In this document: one piece after another, positions 16,601-24,753 of the stretch
Layout of the letters: every line of letters starts with the position of its first letter
Numbering within the stretch: the first letter of the stretch is position 1
Source of the DNA: Clostridia bacterium
GTDB taxonomy: Bacteria; Bacillota; Clostridia; Oscillospirales; CAG-272
NCBI GenBank assembly: GCA_017461945.1
Contig: JAFTSB010000064.1
Span: 1-44,563 of the forward strand
Direction: 5' to 3'
DNA: 44,563 nucleotides
Position numbers and translations under genes: made by a program
Notes under the pieces: model-generated
What the model saw: only the letters and a program-made list of their open reading frames with translations
The model's database searches: none
Told to the model about the DNA's origin: nothing

Positions 16601-19600
16601 TATGCCGTAAACGAGGTTGTCAATATCCGTTCGCCTTTGGCAGATGACGTTTTCGAGAAGAATACCGGCAATCAGATGGCCACCACTACCATGAAGGTCT
16701 ATGGCGGTCTGTTTGAGGGCGGCCCCTTCTGCAACACCGGCGTCTTCCGCGCCACCTACGGCGGTCACCTGATCGTTGTGGACGGCGAGTTTGTGACTCA
16801 GGCCGACCATCCCAGTTATAATGGCGACAAGACCGGCAAGAATGTGGTTCGTACCTCGGCCTCCAGCAAGCCCGGCTATGCCACCATTTTGGGCGGCCGC
16901 TTCTACAACGCTTGCCCCGTTGAGGGCGACAATCTGGATACCAGACGTCCCGCCCTGGGCTTTGGTACCCCCAATATGGGTTACTTCCGCATTTATGGCG
17001 GCGAATTCTACTCCATGTATTTGGTTGACGATTCCATGACTTGGAATCTGCCCCTTGGCAACAACCCCTCTGTTAAATATTCCTTCAATAATAATACCAC
17101 CGGAATCGCACAGACCTACGGTATCAATATCGACCCCGGCTATACCGTGAACACCTACGATTTCAGTGAGAATCCCAAATATCCTGCTGATACGGCCAGC
17201 GAGTATGTCAAGAACTGCGGCGGCTTCCTCTATATGGAAGAAGTTACCTATGACGAGGACTACCTGCTGGAGGGCGGCTATATCGACGAGGGCGCTACCT
17301 ACCGCGTCACCGACGGTGTACACGAGGATGCTACCTATTATTATAGCTTTGAGTTCGAGCGTGCTATGTACCACCTGGGCAACGGCGGCGAGCTGACGCT
17401 CACCAAGGACACCACCTGGCATCAGCCCGAGCGCAACGTGCTGGTGAAGGAGGGCGAGGTCAGCACCTCTACCGACTATGGCTACCACGATCACTTCAGA
17501 CCCGCAAGCTCTGTTGTGACCATCAACTCCTCCGCTAAGGATGGCTACTACACCCTGACCACAAGCTTTGACGGTTATCTGTTCTGGCTGACCGGCGGCA
17601 CCACCGTGTTTGGAAACGTTGGTATCGTCAACGAGGCCGGCGGCGTGTTCTACTTTGCCGTTACCAATGCAACGCTCAAGACCACTGGCGGCTACTACAT
17701 GGCAGGCAAGACCAATACGCTCCGTTTGGATAAGGCCAACACCACCATGCTTTTGGAGGGCGGCCTCTTTACCGGTAACGATACGATCTTTAACGTATGG
17801 GGCAAAAACTCTCATATGATTCTGGGTGTTAAGGGCACCAAGAATGGTCCTCACATCACCGCAAACGGCCACGGCATCCGCAATGACGGCAAGGTGGATC
17901 TGACCATCTACTACGCCGTGATTGATGAGGTTCTGACCTGCAACTGGGGCGCAGCCATCTACATAGACGATGATGCCTGGAGCGCTAACGTTGATATTTA
18001 CGATGGTATCATTTCCAACAGCGACTATGGCAATAACCCCACCTTTACCTGGCAGCCCAAGTCTGGCATCACCGGCGATACCGAGGGTGTTGGTACGATT
18101 AACATCTATGGCGGTATTATCGAGCGCCGTAACGACGGTACAGTTGCCGGTAGCACTGCCGCTTACGGTAAGACCATCATTGCAAACGGTCCTCATAACC
18201 TGAACATCTACGGCGGTACCATTCGTACACTGACCACTGATAACGTAGTCATCACCATTCGCCGCAGCCAGAATGTCCACGTGACCGTGGGTAATCCCGA
18301 AACCGGCGAGGGCCCTATGATCAGTGCTCCCGGCGGCACCTTGATCTCTTACGATAACGATGCAGGCGGAAACGGCGCTGCAACCGGTACGTTGGATGTA
18401 TATGGTGGTACCTTCTTGACCGGTGGTAGCAAACACATGTTCTACATCGGTGACCACGACAACATCAATATTACCGCAACCTTCTACGACGGTATCTACA
18501 CGCAGACCGGTGCGCAGTATATCTTTTATCCCGGCGACAACAGCACTCTGAACGTTGTAGGCGGTATTTATAACAGCACCTCCGGTATCATCGGTGTTGG
18601 CGGAGGCTGTGATCATGCCAAGATCAACTTTGGTAATGCTGAGACCGGTGAGGGCCCTGTCATGACCATTACCGGCTGGAATATGCTTAACTTCAGCGGT
18701 GAGATCGTGGATATGGACTTTACCGTTTACGGCGGCGAGTATTACAACAATGCAGGCACCAACATTTTCGGTAGCACCCAGACTGGCGACATGACCATCA
18801 ACATCCATGGCGGTTACTTCTTTGAAGAAAAGACCTCCCGTTTGATAAAACTCAACAGCGGTTCTCCCAAGTTCAACATTTTCGGCGGTACCTTCGAGTC
18901 CTACGGTTCCGACGTTATCGTGGTGGATGGTAGCTGTGCTGCCACGCTGAACATCACCGGCGGTAACTTCTACGGCAATGGCCAGTCCTGTATCACGCTG
19001 GATACCACCGGCAAGGTGATCCTGAACATTTCCGATGCCACCTTCTACACCAATTCCGGCACCGAGTCCACCTTGTGGCTGGCAAAGGCCGGTGCAGGCT
19101 CTGAGGCCGTGCTTTCCGGCAAGGTTCATGTGACCGCTCCTGCTACCTCTGCGGGCTACTGCTTCCAGACCGGTCAAGGCTTCCAGGGCACGATGCTCTT
19201 TAAGGCAGACGAAAATGGCAACGCTCCTGAAATGTACACCTACAACAACAAGGATGCAGGCATCAGCATTGAGGGCGGCGAGTTGACCATCAATGCCGGC
19301 TACTACTACTCCGATAGCCTTTGCGTGGCACGTGTACTGGGCGGTAAATGTAGTGGCGCAGCCACTTTGAACGGCGCTAAGGTCACCACCGAGTCTACGG
19401 CTAAGATCGTGATCAACGGCGGCGTGTTTGTGATGGGCAACGTCAACAATGACCGCGGCAAAGAGCAGACCGTTATCCGTGTAGGCGGTGGGTCCACTTA
19501 CGGCACCATTGTGATCAACGGCGGCCTGTTTGTCAACAAATCCAATACCGGCGCTTCTGTGATCTACAAGTACAATGCTTGCGCCACGTTGGAGGTCAAC

Positions 19601-20458
19601 GGCGGTACCTTCTTGGCAAGCGTCAACCAGACGCATTACGTTTACTCCACCGGTGAGGCTCTGGATGCCAGCGGCAATATGATCTGCGCACCCGATCCCG
19701 ATATGCAGCAGATCTACATTGCTTACGATCCGATCGTCACCTGGGACGATACCACCTTCTACTATCACAGCGTGAACAATGCAGAGTTCTTTGCAGGCAC
19801 CAGCAATGCAGAGCTGCGTGTAGAGTACTCCGAGGAGTTCCAGCAGTACTTTGGCGGTCTCCGCTTTACCTCTACCATCACCAAGAACATGGTGGACGGT
19901 ATGCTGGCTCTGGCTGGCGAGGGTAGCACCGTATCCTATGGTACCATTGTGGTTCCTGCCGATACGATCGCCTCTCTCACCGTTCTGGATCACGCACATC
20001 TGGCAGCAGCTAAGGTGCAGTTCGTTGACATTGTGGCAGGCAAGGGCCTGTCCATCGACAGCGAGGGCAACGTTTCCTTTACCGCTGCTTTGGTTTCCAT
20101 CCTGCCCGAAAACTACACCCGCAACTTTGTGGCTGTGGGCTACGTTCAGGTGGTGGATGCCGAGGGCAACGTTACCTACGGCTACGCACAGTACGATGCC
20201 GAGGGAACCTCTCTTGCAGAGGTCGCTCGCGAGGTGCTGAAGGCCGAGGAAGAGGAAGAACCCTACACCGATACCTTTAAAGAGCTTTTGAACACCTACT
20301 CCGCAGGTCTCCCTGCCGAGCCCGCCGATCCCGAGGAAACTCCCGAAGGGGAGCTTCCTCCCGCAGGCGGCGATGACACTACCGGCGGCGATGAGATCAC
20401 TGGTGGTGATGAGTCCACTGGTGGCGACGAAAGCTTGAATAGCGGCGTTGTCGCATAA
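13655..20458 (+). CDS. giant secreted repeat protein, presumed beta-helix surface protein
   Basis: This 2267-residue exported protein starts with a signal peptide (MKKFLALLIAVMMVVALVPA, cleavage near residue 28). A Thr/Gly/Pro-rich linker (about 29-90) follows. The body is very rich in Gly, Thr, Asn and Tyr and carries dozens of short units of the form (I/V)YGG.F or I.GG.F. Units of this kind suggest a right-handed parallel beta-helix. At least four larger sections open alike, near residues 116, 572, 829 and 1242, with L.LL.D.T and then VDGNDHVLHY, LDGAGHRLIY or LNGNGHVVYN. A C-terminal module (from about 2050, GGLRFTSTI) matches the one in the secreted SGNH protein, and an acidic Gly/Asp/Thr tail ends it. 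No catalytic motif or LPXTG is visible. The start follows AAAGGAG. It is probably adhesive or glycan-binding; function unproven. Confidence 0.85.
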   Translation: MKKFLALLIAVMMVVALVPATVLSVMAAEIGEAITGEPGTTGDSTQGGNSDAATDGTTAGATVSKPATPETRTEVPEKTPEEIAAEGIVAELINAQGVRVGYYTTLAAGDAAIIDGDTLRLLADVTLTECWQFGVDRGATQDNQYLTYTVDGNDHVLHYTHAPEAGGVNDYAVRIGRSDETYMLDYHNITWKDMTIISTNGGICMGSMTSLVAENLKIYANGSYWMEDTTGTYVKPDYSQYANHHLSTTRVGIAANNNSDAYLVIKGSETKIYGGNAEAVYAKGMVAIYDGLFYSAEGDCTVQARSANKFRDTTKLMIYGGTFINDYLCAIRAAEGSNLFIFDGDFIQTGEARTATHADINVIRLGNANVNAHTYILGGRFYQDAFSDVGQFDVDAPLINGWDNGHFLYIGGGEFYQSTDRLFSGRAANANNRVIDDFVLASTTEETGTIENLPCHFAESKMTAITWAKKTTYTFDSATWGAKFNDQGQVVNAEGTVLYEDDAALVAASGAEIVILDAEGNFRTLLDVTEGSTEHLIHRAGTEADKYTADSFETSLRFKFQYGSYMVPANGTMRMLTDVEGSGTGTNDSLDFFHQMPEVDVTLDGAGHRLIYSNIKADGGLVYLNYSYGDADVTFKNLYIENPLGRTLDYGLTKYLKMEWTLINTTVKAGSGSAVYVDGQSVLNIGEGTVIHGNNTNAGLGTRCYAIQSSGTVNLVGGTLYCDLPEETFTTGDGRYTRPPIGITGASAAVNLISGTIQIPTYSYTSILTSGTNYAADLYISPDVTILGPEGDRLTAPLPVKEGSVEVVNHGEEPVIVDGIEAALEVIKEGGVMNILKDTFVDQNENIYLTGKWTLNGNGHVVYNLRTYNDRYMFRIAEEGTEINFNDVQLQAGRYGILMNDDTTEKLTTMVFNAHNVQILCGWAGPDLEYFFCEAGGYAFMQSSLNAYAKFTGENTKLVTGAGTSTMQCRGYVDFYDGYVYGYAVNEVVNIRSPLADDVFEKNTGNQMATTTMKVYGGLFEGGPFCNTGVFRATYGGHLIVVDGEFVTQADHPSYNGDKTGKNVVRTSASSKPGYATILGGRFYNACPVEGDNLDTRRPALGFGTPNMGYFRIYGGEFYSMYLVDDSMTWNLPLGNNPSVKYSFNNNTTGIAQTYGINIDPGYTVNTYDFSENPKYPADTASEYVKNCGGFLYMEEVTYDEDYLLEGGYIDEGATYRVTDGVHEDATYYYSFEFERAMYHLGNGGELTLTKDTTWHQPERNVLVKEGEVSTSTDYGYHDHFRPASSVVTINSSAKDGYYTLTTSFDGYLFWLTGGTTVFGNVGIVNEAGGVFYFAVTNATLKTTGGYYMAGKTNTLRLDKANTTMLLEGGLFTGNDTIFNVWGKNSHMILGVKGTKNGPHITANGHGIRNDGKVDLTIYYAVIDEVLTCNWGAAIYIDDDAWSANVDIYDGIISNSDYGNNPTFTWQPKSGITGDTEGVGTINIYGGIIERRNDGTVAGSTAAYGKTIIANGPHNLNIYGGTIRTLTTDNVVITIRRSQNVHVTVGNPETGEGPMISAPGGTLISYDNDAGGNGAATGTLDVYGGTFLTGGSKHMFYIGDHDNINITATFYDGIYTQTGAQYIFYPGDNSTLNVVGGIYNSTSGIIGVGGGCDHAKINFGNAETGEGPVMTITGWNMLNFSGEIVDMDFTVYGGEYYNNAGTNIFGSTQTGDMTINIHGGYFFEEKTSRLIKLNSGSPKFNIFGGTFESYGSDVIVVDGSCAATLNITGGNFYGNGQSCITLDTTGKVILNISDATFYTNSGTESTLWLAKAGAGSEAVLSGKVHVTAPATSAGYCFQTGQGFQGTMLFKADENGNAPEMYTYNNKDAGISIEGGELTINAGYYYSDSLCVARVLGGKCSGAATLNGAKVTTESTAKIVINGGVFVMGNVNNDRGKEQTVIRVGGGSTYGTIVINGGLFVNKSNTGASVIYKYNACATLEVNGGTFLASVNQTHYVYSTGEALDASGNMICAPDPDMQQIYIAYDPIVTWDDTTFYYHSVNNAEFFAGTSNAELRVEYSEEFQQYFGGLRFTSTITKNMVDGMLALAGEGSTVSYGTIVVPADTIASLTVLDHAHLAAAKVQFVDIVAGKGLSIDSEGNVSFTAALVSILPENYTRNFVAVGYVQVVDAEGNVTYGYAQYDAEGTSLAEVAREVLKAEEEEEPYTDTFKELLNTYSAGLPAEPADPEETPEGELPPAGGDDTTGGDEITGGDESTGGDESLNSGVVA

Positions 20459-20474
20459 AAAGCCTTACGTATAC

Positions 20475-20516
20475 AAATAAATATCCCCCCGCGTAGCGGG
20501 GGGATATTTATTTTTG
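20475..20516 (+). terminator. terminator of the giant repeat protein gene
   Basis: An 18-bp stem (20475-20492 with 20496-20513) around GTA, with A/T-tracts on both sides. Confidence 0.95.
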
Positions 20517-20536
20517 TAGCCTCCAGGGTACATAAA

Positions 20537-20793
20537 CCACCACTTGGAGTGGTGGAATAAAAATGCTTTAGCCATAGGCTCTCCCTATGGGAGAGCTCCC
20601 GCGAAGGCGGGTGAGAGGGCAGAAAATCCCCCTCTCCGTCGGCTCCGCCGCCACCTCTCCCCAAGGGCGAGGCTTTGCCGAATTTTCGGCAGTGGGGCGA
20701 TAATTACTAATGTTTATTGTTCAGGATGCCTTTAGATGTCGTTAGCACTTTTGCCTTGAAGGCACGGTGCATACCACCACTTGAAGTGGTGGT
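20537..20793. mobile_element. hairpin-bounded repeat element, possible non-autonomous IS200/IS605-like derivative
   Basis: Two almost identical palindromes lie in the same orientation about 236 bases apart: CCACCACT-TGG-AGTGGTGG at 20537-20555 and ACCACCACT-TGA-AGTGGTGGT at 20773-20793. Both are preceded by CATA. Matching sub-terminal hairpins are the end structure of IS200/IS605 elements and their gene-less relatives. No transposase or accessory gene lies between them; instead there is a compact multi-hairpin segment (listed separately). Placement in this family is inference from structure alone. It sits after the giant gene's terminator and just before the promoter of the next gene. Confidence 0.45.
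20573..20680. repeat. multi-hairpin intergenic repeat (foldback type)
   Basis: Four hairpins follow in tandem: GCTCTCCC-TAT-GGGAGAGC, CCCGC-GAA-GGCGGG, CGGC-TCC-GCCG and an imperfect CCTCTCCC-CAA-GGGCGAGG. The first half (GGGAGAG....GAGAGGG) is roughly the inverse complement of the second half, so the block can fold back on itself. Similar CTCTCC/GGAGAG foldback blocks are, as I recall, scattered between genes in several gut Clostridia. Confidence 0.55.
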
Positions 20794-20820
20794 TATGATT
20801 GTATACGTGTTGAAATTTTA

Positions 20821-20849
20821 TTGACAAGGCTCGCGCTTTGTGTTATACT
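20821..20849 (+). promoter_or_regulatory. promoter of the paired EEP-family genes
   Basis: TTGACA (20821-20826) and TATACT (20844-20849) are separated by 17 bases. Confidence 0.88.
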
Positions 20850-20894
20850 GCACGTGAGGTCACCTTTATCTTTTTAAAGAAAGGAATTGCAAAA

Positions 20895-21740
20895 ATGAAG
20901 CTGCGTTTGATGAGCACAAATCAATGGGCCTGTGACAAAAACCAGCCCAAATGGGAGGAGATCGGGGCGGACTGCTCTTATTCTGCCCGTATGCCCGGCT
21001 TTTTGAAATATTATATGGAGACCAAGCCGGATATCCTGGGCCTGCAGGAGGTCACGGCCAAAATGGCCGACAAGCTGATGCGCCTGTTTTCTGAGGCGGA
21101 TATGCCCTATGCACTCCTTTGGGGTAAGGATACCCCCATTATTTACCGCACGGATCTATTCGAGCTGGTGGACTCCAAATTTCTCATTTATCCTGAGGAA
21201 TTCCCGGGGTATGAGGGCTCCTTCAACAATAGCAAGACCAAATCCTATAACATGGGCGTGTTCCGCATCAAGGAAAGCGGTCAGCTCTTTATTCTCATGA
21301 CCACCCACCTGTGGTGGAAAAGCAGCGATCCGGCCTCACGTAATTATCAGTTTGGATCGGATGAGGCACGCGCCTATCAGATCGGGCTTGCGATCAACTG
21401 CTTGGATAAATATCAGGAAAAATACAACTGTCCCGCCGTGATCATGGGCGATATGAACGCCAACTGGAGCAAGCCCTGTATTTTGGCCGCCAAGGAGCGC
21501 GGATTTGTCCATTGCTACGATCTGGCAGTCGATCACCGCGACGAGGGCAATGGCCATCATTACTGCTTTGGCGATGGCTATAAGGGGTATACGCCTACTA
21601 CGGCAGACAAGGCCATTGACCACATTCTGGCTCGCGGTCTTTCCCAGGGTGCAGTGCGTTGCTATGACCGTTACGCCCCCGAATACTATATGTGCCTGTC
21701 CGACCACATTCCGGTCTGGATCGACGTGAAAATCGAATAA
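20895..21740 (+). CDS. endonuclease/exonuclease/phosphatase-family protein (first of pair)
   Basis: This 281-residue protein has the EEP fold shared by AP endonucleases, sphingomyelinases and sugar or inositol phosphatases. Visible motifs in order: an N-terminal strand MKLRLMSTNQW, the metal-binding glutamate in DILGLQEV, TTHLWW, the catalytic Asp/Asn in MGDMNAN, DHRDEGNGHHYCF, and the closing Asp-His in LSDHIPVWIDV. There is no signal peptide, so it is cytosolic. The start at 20895 is preferred because AAAGGA lies about nine bases upstream and the next upstream in-frame ATG overlaps the promoter. A paralogue follows after 15 bases. The substrate (phosphodiester or phosphomonoester, nucleic acid or small molecule) cannot be read from the sequence. 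Confidence 0.88.
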   Translation: MKLRLMSTNQWACDKNQPKWEEIGADCSYSARMPGFLKYYMETKPDILGLQEVTAKMADKLMRLFSEADMPYALLWGKDTPIIYRTDLFELVDSKFLIYPEEFPGYEGSFNNSKTKSYNMGVFRIKESGQLFILMTTHLWWKSSDPASRNYQFGSDEARAYQIGLAINCLDKYQEKYNCPAVIMGDMNANWSKPCILAAKERGFVHCYDLAVDHRDEGNGHHYCFGDGYKGYTPTTADKAIDHILARGLSQGAVRCYDRYAPEYYMCLSDHIPVWIDVKIE

Positions 21741-21755
21741 CGGGGGTGCGTTTTT

Positions 21756-22601
21756 GTGACCAAACTGCGTCTTTTGAGTAATAATATCTGGAATTGCGAC
21801 ACCAATAAATCGGCGTGGGAGGAAAAAGGCGAGGATTGCTCGGCCGAGGCGCGTATGCCCGGCATTGCCCGTGTATATGCTGAGCTTCGCCCCGACATCA
21901 TCGGCTTGCAAGAGGCCTCTCACAAAATGGTGGATTGTCTGATGACTGAGCTGGGCAAGCTGGGGCTTCGCTATGCCGTTCATTGGACTCGCTTTACCTC
22001 TGTGCTGTACCGTCCCGAGCTGTTTGAGCTGGTGGATTCGGAATACCTTTGTTACCCCACAGAATTTCCGCCATACGAGGGTAGCTTTAACGACGTTCGC
22101 AGTAAATCCTGCAATCTGGCGGTTTTTCGTGTCAAGGAGAGCAGTAAAATCTTTATTTTCGCCAACACGCACCTATGGTGGCGAAACCGCAATCCTAATG
22201 CCAAAAGCTATCAGCCCGGTTCCGGCGAGGCGCGCGCCCATCAGGTGCAGCTGGCCTCGGCACTGATCGATAAATACCGCGAAAAATACCATTGCCCGGC
22301 TGTGCTTTTGGGGGATATGAACGATACCTACGATTCCCCCATGATGGCGGCTGCCCATGCCTGCGGCTTCACGCACGCCCACGATGTGGCTGTGGAATAT
22401 GCCTGCCAAGAGAATGGCTATCATTATTGCTTCCCCGATGGGCACAAGCCCTATGCGCCCCGTCCCTTTGTGTACGCCATTGATCATATCTGGGTCAAGG
22501 GCTTTGAAAAGAATGCGGTCCGCCGTTTTGAGCGATACACCCCCGATTATTACGAAGCTCTTTCTGATCATTATCCTGCTTTTGTTGATATTGAGCTTTA
22601 A
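21756..22601 (+). CDS. endonuclease/exonuclease/phosphatase-family protein (second of pair)
   Basis: This 281-residue protein is a clear tandem paralogue of the preceding one, with the same length and motifs: DIIGLQEAS, NTHLWW, LGDMNDTYDS, ENGYHYCFPDGHKPY and a final SDHYPAFVDI. The start is a GTG at 21756, preceded by GGGGGTG; no ATG suits. The two share many identical blocks, such as LFELVDS and YEGSFN, but have drifted enough to suggest an old duplication with separate substrates. Their tight spacing indicates one transcript from the promoter at 20821. Metal-dependent phosphoesterase activity is expected from the family; the precise reaction is unknown. Confidence 0.88.
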   Translation: MTKLRLLSNNIWNCDTNKSAWEEKGEDCSAEARMPGIARVYAELRPDIIGLQEASHKMVDCLMTELGKLGLRYAVHWTRFTSVLYRPELFELVDSEYLCYPTEFPPYEGSFNDVRSKSCNLAVFRVKESSKIFIFANTHLWWRNRNPNAKSYQPGSGEARAHQVQLASALIDKYREKYHCPAVLLGDMNDTYDSPMMAAAHACGFTHAHDVAVEYACQENGYHYCFPDGHKPYAPRPFVYAIDHIWVKGFEKNAVRRFERYTPDYYEALSDHYPAFVDIEL

Positions 22602-22609
22602 TACGCAAA

Positions 22610-22651
22610 GCCCCACGGTATCGAAAACACGATACCGTGGGGCGATTTTTT
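22610..22651. terminator. terminator between the EEP pair and nadE
   Basis: A 14-bp stem (22610-22623 with 22630-22643) followed by TTTTTT for the plus-strand genes. It may also serve the convergent nadE. Confidence 0.92.
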
Positions 22652-22656
22652 GTGTT

Positions 22657-24552
22657 TTAGATCTCAATGGCCTCGATTTCGGCAAGCCATAGGGCCGCAG
22701 AGGCGTCCGAGGGCATCTGCCAATCGCCACGGGGCGAAAGACCGACCGAGCCCACCTTGACACCGTCGGGCACGCAGTTGCGCTTGAACTGCTGGTTAAA
22801 GAAGCGGCGGTGGAATACGGTCAGCCACTTTTTGATGGTGGCGCCGTCAAAAATGCCGTCAAAGGCCAATTTGGCAAGGGCAAAAATCTTGGAGGGCGTG
22901 TACTGATACCGGATGGCCCAGTACAGGAAAAAGTCGTGCAGTGCATAAGGGCCGACCAGATCTTCGGTTTTCTGTGCGATTTTGCCCACAGCGTCCGGGG
23001 GCAGCAGCTCAGGGCTGATGGGAGTGTCGACCACGCGCAGCAGAACCTCACTGGCCTCGGGGAAGATGTTTTCTTCGGCAATGCTGGTCACGATCCAACG
23101 CACCAAGGTCTTGGGAATGTCGGCGTTGACGCTGTACATGCTCATGTGGTCACCGTTGTAAGTGCACCAGCCGAGAGCCATTTCCGAAAGGTCGCCCGTA
23201 CCAAGCACGATGCCCCCCACCTGATTGGCGATGTCCATCAGCACCTGTGTGCGCTCGCGCGCTTGTGCGTTTTCATAGGTAACCGAAAAGTCGGTGGGAT
23301 CATGACCGATATCCTTGAAATGCTGCAGCACAGCATCCTTGATGGAAACCGTGCGGGAGGTTACACCCAAGTTGTTCATCAAAGTCAATGCATTTTGCAG
23401 CGTCTCATCAGAAGTGCCAAAGCACGGCATGGTGACCGCCGTAATGTTGGTATGCGGCAATCCCAAACGCTCCATGGCGCGAACGGCTACCAGCAGGGCG
23501 AGGGTGGAATCCAATCCGCCCGAAATACCAATGGTCAGCTTGCCGCCGGTGATGGAAAGGCGACGCGCAAGCGCGGCGGCCTGCATTTCATAGATCTCCA
23601 GGCAGCGCGCCACGCGGTCGTTCCGTTCATCGGGAATAAAGGGCAGACGACGGAGCTTCAGCAGCGATCCGTCGGAGGTGGCCAAGGCGCAGGGCAACAG
23701 CAAACGGTCGATGAGATCGGTGTTGAAATCGTTGCGCAGACGGTCATGACGAATGCGCCCCAGATCCAGATCGCAGACTAGCATATAGTCGCTGTCGGCC
23801 ACGGTCTTGTTTTCGGCCACGGCTTTGCCGCCCATGGCGATCAGTCCATGGCCCGAATAGATGTAATCGGAGGTGGATTCCTCGGCACCGGCACTGGCAA
23901 AGAGATAAGCGGCCATGTTGCGCGCGCTGTGGGTGACCAGAGTGTCACGGCGATACTGGCGCTGGCCGATCAGCTCGCGGCAGGCGGAAAGATTCAGAAT
24001 CAGCTCTGCGCCGCCCACGGCGCGATCACCATCCAGATTATAGGGGGAAAAGATATCCTCACCTACGGTCAGGGTCAGAGTGGTACCGTCGGTGCTACTA
24101 AACAGCAATTGACAGTCAGCAGGCACGGTGGTGTCGCCAAGCTCCACGGGAATGCCGTCCAAATCGTCACCGCAAGCAAACCAACGCATTTCGGCGGTGC
24201 TCAAAACAGTTTTGGGTACGATGCCCCAAACCTCGCCACCGCAAAGTAGTACGGCACAGTTATACAGCCGGTCGGCAATCTTTAAGGGGGCACCCACCGC
24301 CACCGCCATATCCGCAGGTGCCGCGGCTGCCAGCTCGATCAGGGCGTTTTTGACGGCCTCCAGCAAAACGGGAGAGAAAAACAAATCGCCGCAGGTAGCA
24401 CCGGTCAGCGAAAGCTCGGGAGTGACCAGCAAGGTCACGCCGGCCTTGTGTGCCTCTTGGATGCGCGTCAAAATAGCATTTTTGTTGTAGGCCACATCGC
24501 CTACCTTCAAAGCGGGCACGGCAACGGCCGCGCGCAGTACGTCTTGCATCAT
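22657..24552 (-). CDS. nadE: two-domain NAD+ synthetase with altered glutaminase nucleophile
   Basis: This 631-residue protein has the layout of glutamine-dependent NAD synthetase, which amidates deamido-NAD. The nitrilase-type glutaminase domain (about 1-280) keeps the catalytic Glu in VTPELSLTG and Lys in GIVPKTVL. At the nucleophile position, where relatives read a Cys in CEDIW or CEDLW, this protein reads VGEDIFSP, so residue 164 is Gly (plus-strand bases 24061-24063). The synthetase domain (about 310-631) has the ATP-pyrophosphatase loop SGGLDSTLALL and VLGTGDLSEMALGW. The start at 24552 follows ACGGAGG by seven bases, and the promoter's start site lies near 24580, ruling out the longer frame. 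The altered residue predicts use of free ammonia unless it is a sequence error. Confidence 0.95.
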   Translation of the reverse strand: MMQDVLRAAVAVPALKVGDVAYNKNAILTRIQEAHKAGVTLLVTPELSLTGATCGDLFFSPVLLEAVKNALIELAAAAPADMAVAVGAPLKIADRLYNCAVLLCGGEVWGIVPKTVLSTAEMRWFACGDDLDGIPVELGDTTVPADCQLLFSSTDGTTLTLTVGEDIFSPYNLDGDRAVGGAELILNLSACRELIGQRQYRRDTLVTHSARNMAAYLFASAGAEESTSDYIYSGHGLIAMGGKAVAENKTVADSDYMLVCDLDLGRIRHDRLRNDFNTDLIDRLLLPCALATSDGSLLKLRRLPFIPDERNDRVARCLEIYEMQAAALARRLSITGGKLTIGISGGLDSTLALLVAVRAMERLGLPHTNITAVTMPCFGTSDETLQNALTLMNNLGVTSRTVSIKDAVLQHFKDIGHDPTDFSVTYENAQARERTQVLMDIANQVGGIVLGTGDLSEMALGWCTYNGDHMSMYSVNADIPKTLVRWIVTSIAEENIFPEASEVLLRVVDTPISPELLPPDAVGKIAQKTEDLVGPYALHDFFLYWAIRYQYTPSKIFALAKLAFDGIFDGATIKKWLTVFHRRFFNQQFKRNCVPDGVKVGSVGLSPRGDWQMPSDASAALWLAEIEAIEI

Positions 24553-24587
24553 ATCAACACCTCCGTGAGAGATATTCATTCATATGT

Positions 24588-24616
24588 ATTGTAGCACAAT
24601 ACCGCCAAAAAAGCAA
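24588..24616 (-). promoter_or_regulatory. promoter of nadE
   Basis: On the minus strand TTGCTT (24611-24616) and TACAAT (24588-24593) are separated by 17 bases. It places the RNA start close to 24580. Confidence 0.75.
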
Positions 24617-24726
24617 TGAAAAGGAACAGATTTCAAAAAATAAGAACAAAATAGGAGAATATTGGTGAGAATCAATTTTAAAACTGGAAAATAATATAAA
24701 ATATTTGGAAAAATGAATAAAAGGAA

Positions 24727-24751
24727 TAAGAAAGGCGGCTTTTGCCGCCCT
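24727..24751 (-). terminator. terminator of the mglBAC operon
   Basis: GGCGGC-AAAA-GCCGCC on the minus strand, followed by TTTCTTATT. It begins three bases after the mglC stop. Confidence 0.85.
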
Positions 24752-24753
24752 TC

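Noticed and set aside
13667-19999. 2110-codon open frame antisense to the giant repeat protein
   Set aside because: It is also a by-product of the repetitive, GGC/ACC-rich sense codons. It lacks a ribosome site, promoter and domain features.
9077-20458. LPXTG or other sortase anchor on the giant proteins
   Set aside because: Neither C-terminus has an LPXTG-like motif followed by a hydrophobic and basic tail.
20537-20793. Two-unit CRISPR array
   Set aside because: Only two palindromic units occur, spaced more than 200 bases apart, and no cas genes are in the window.
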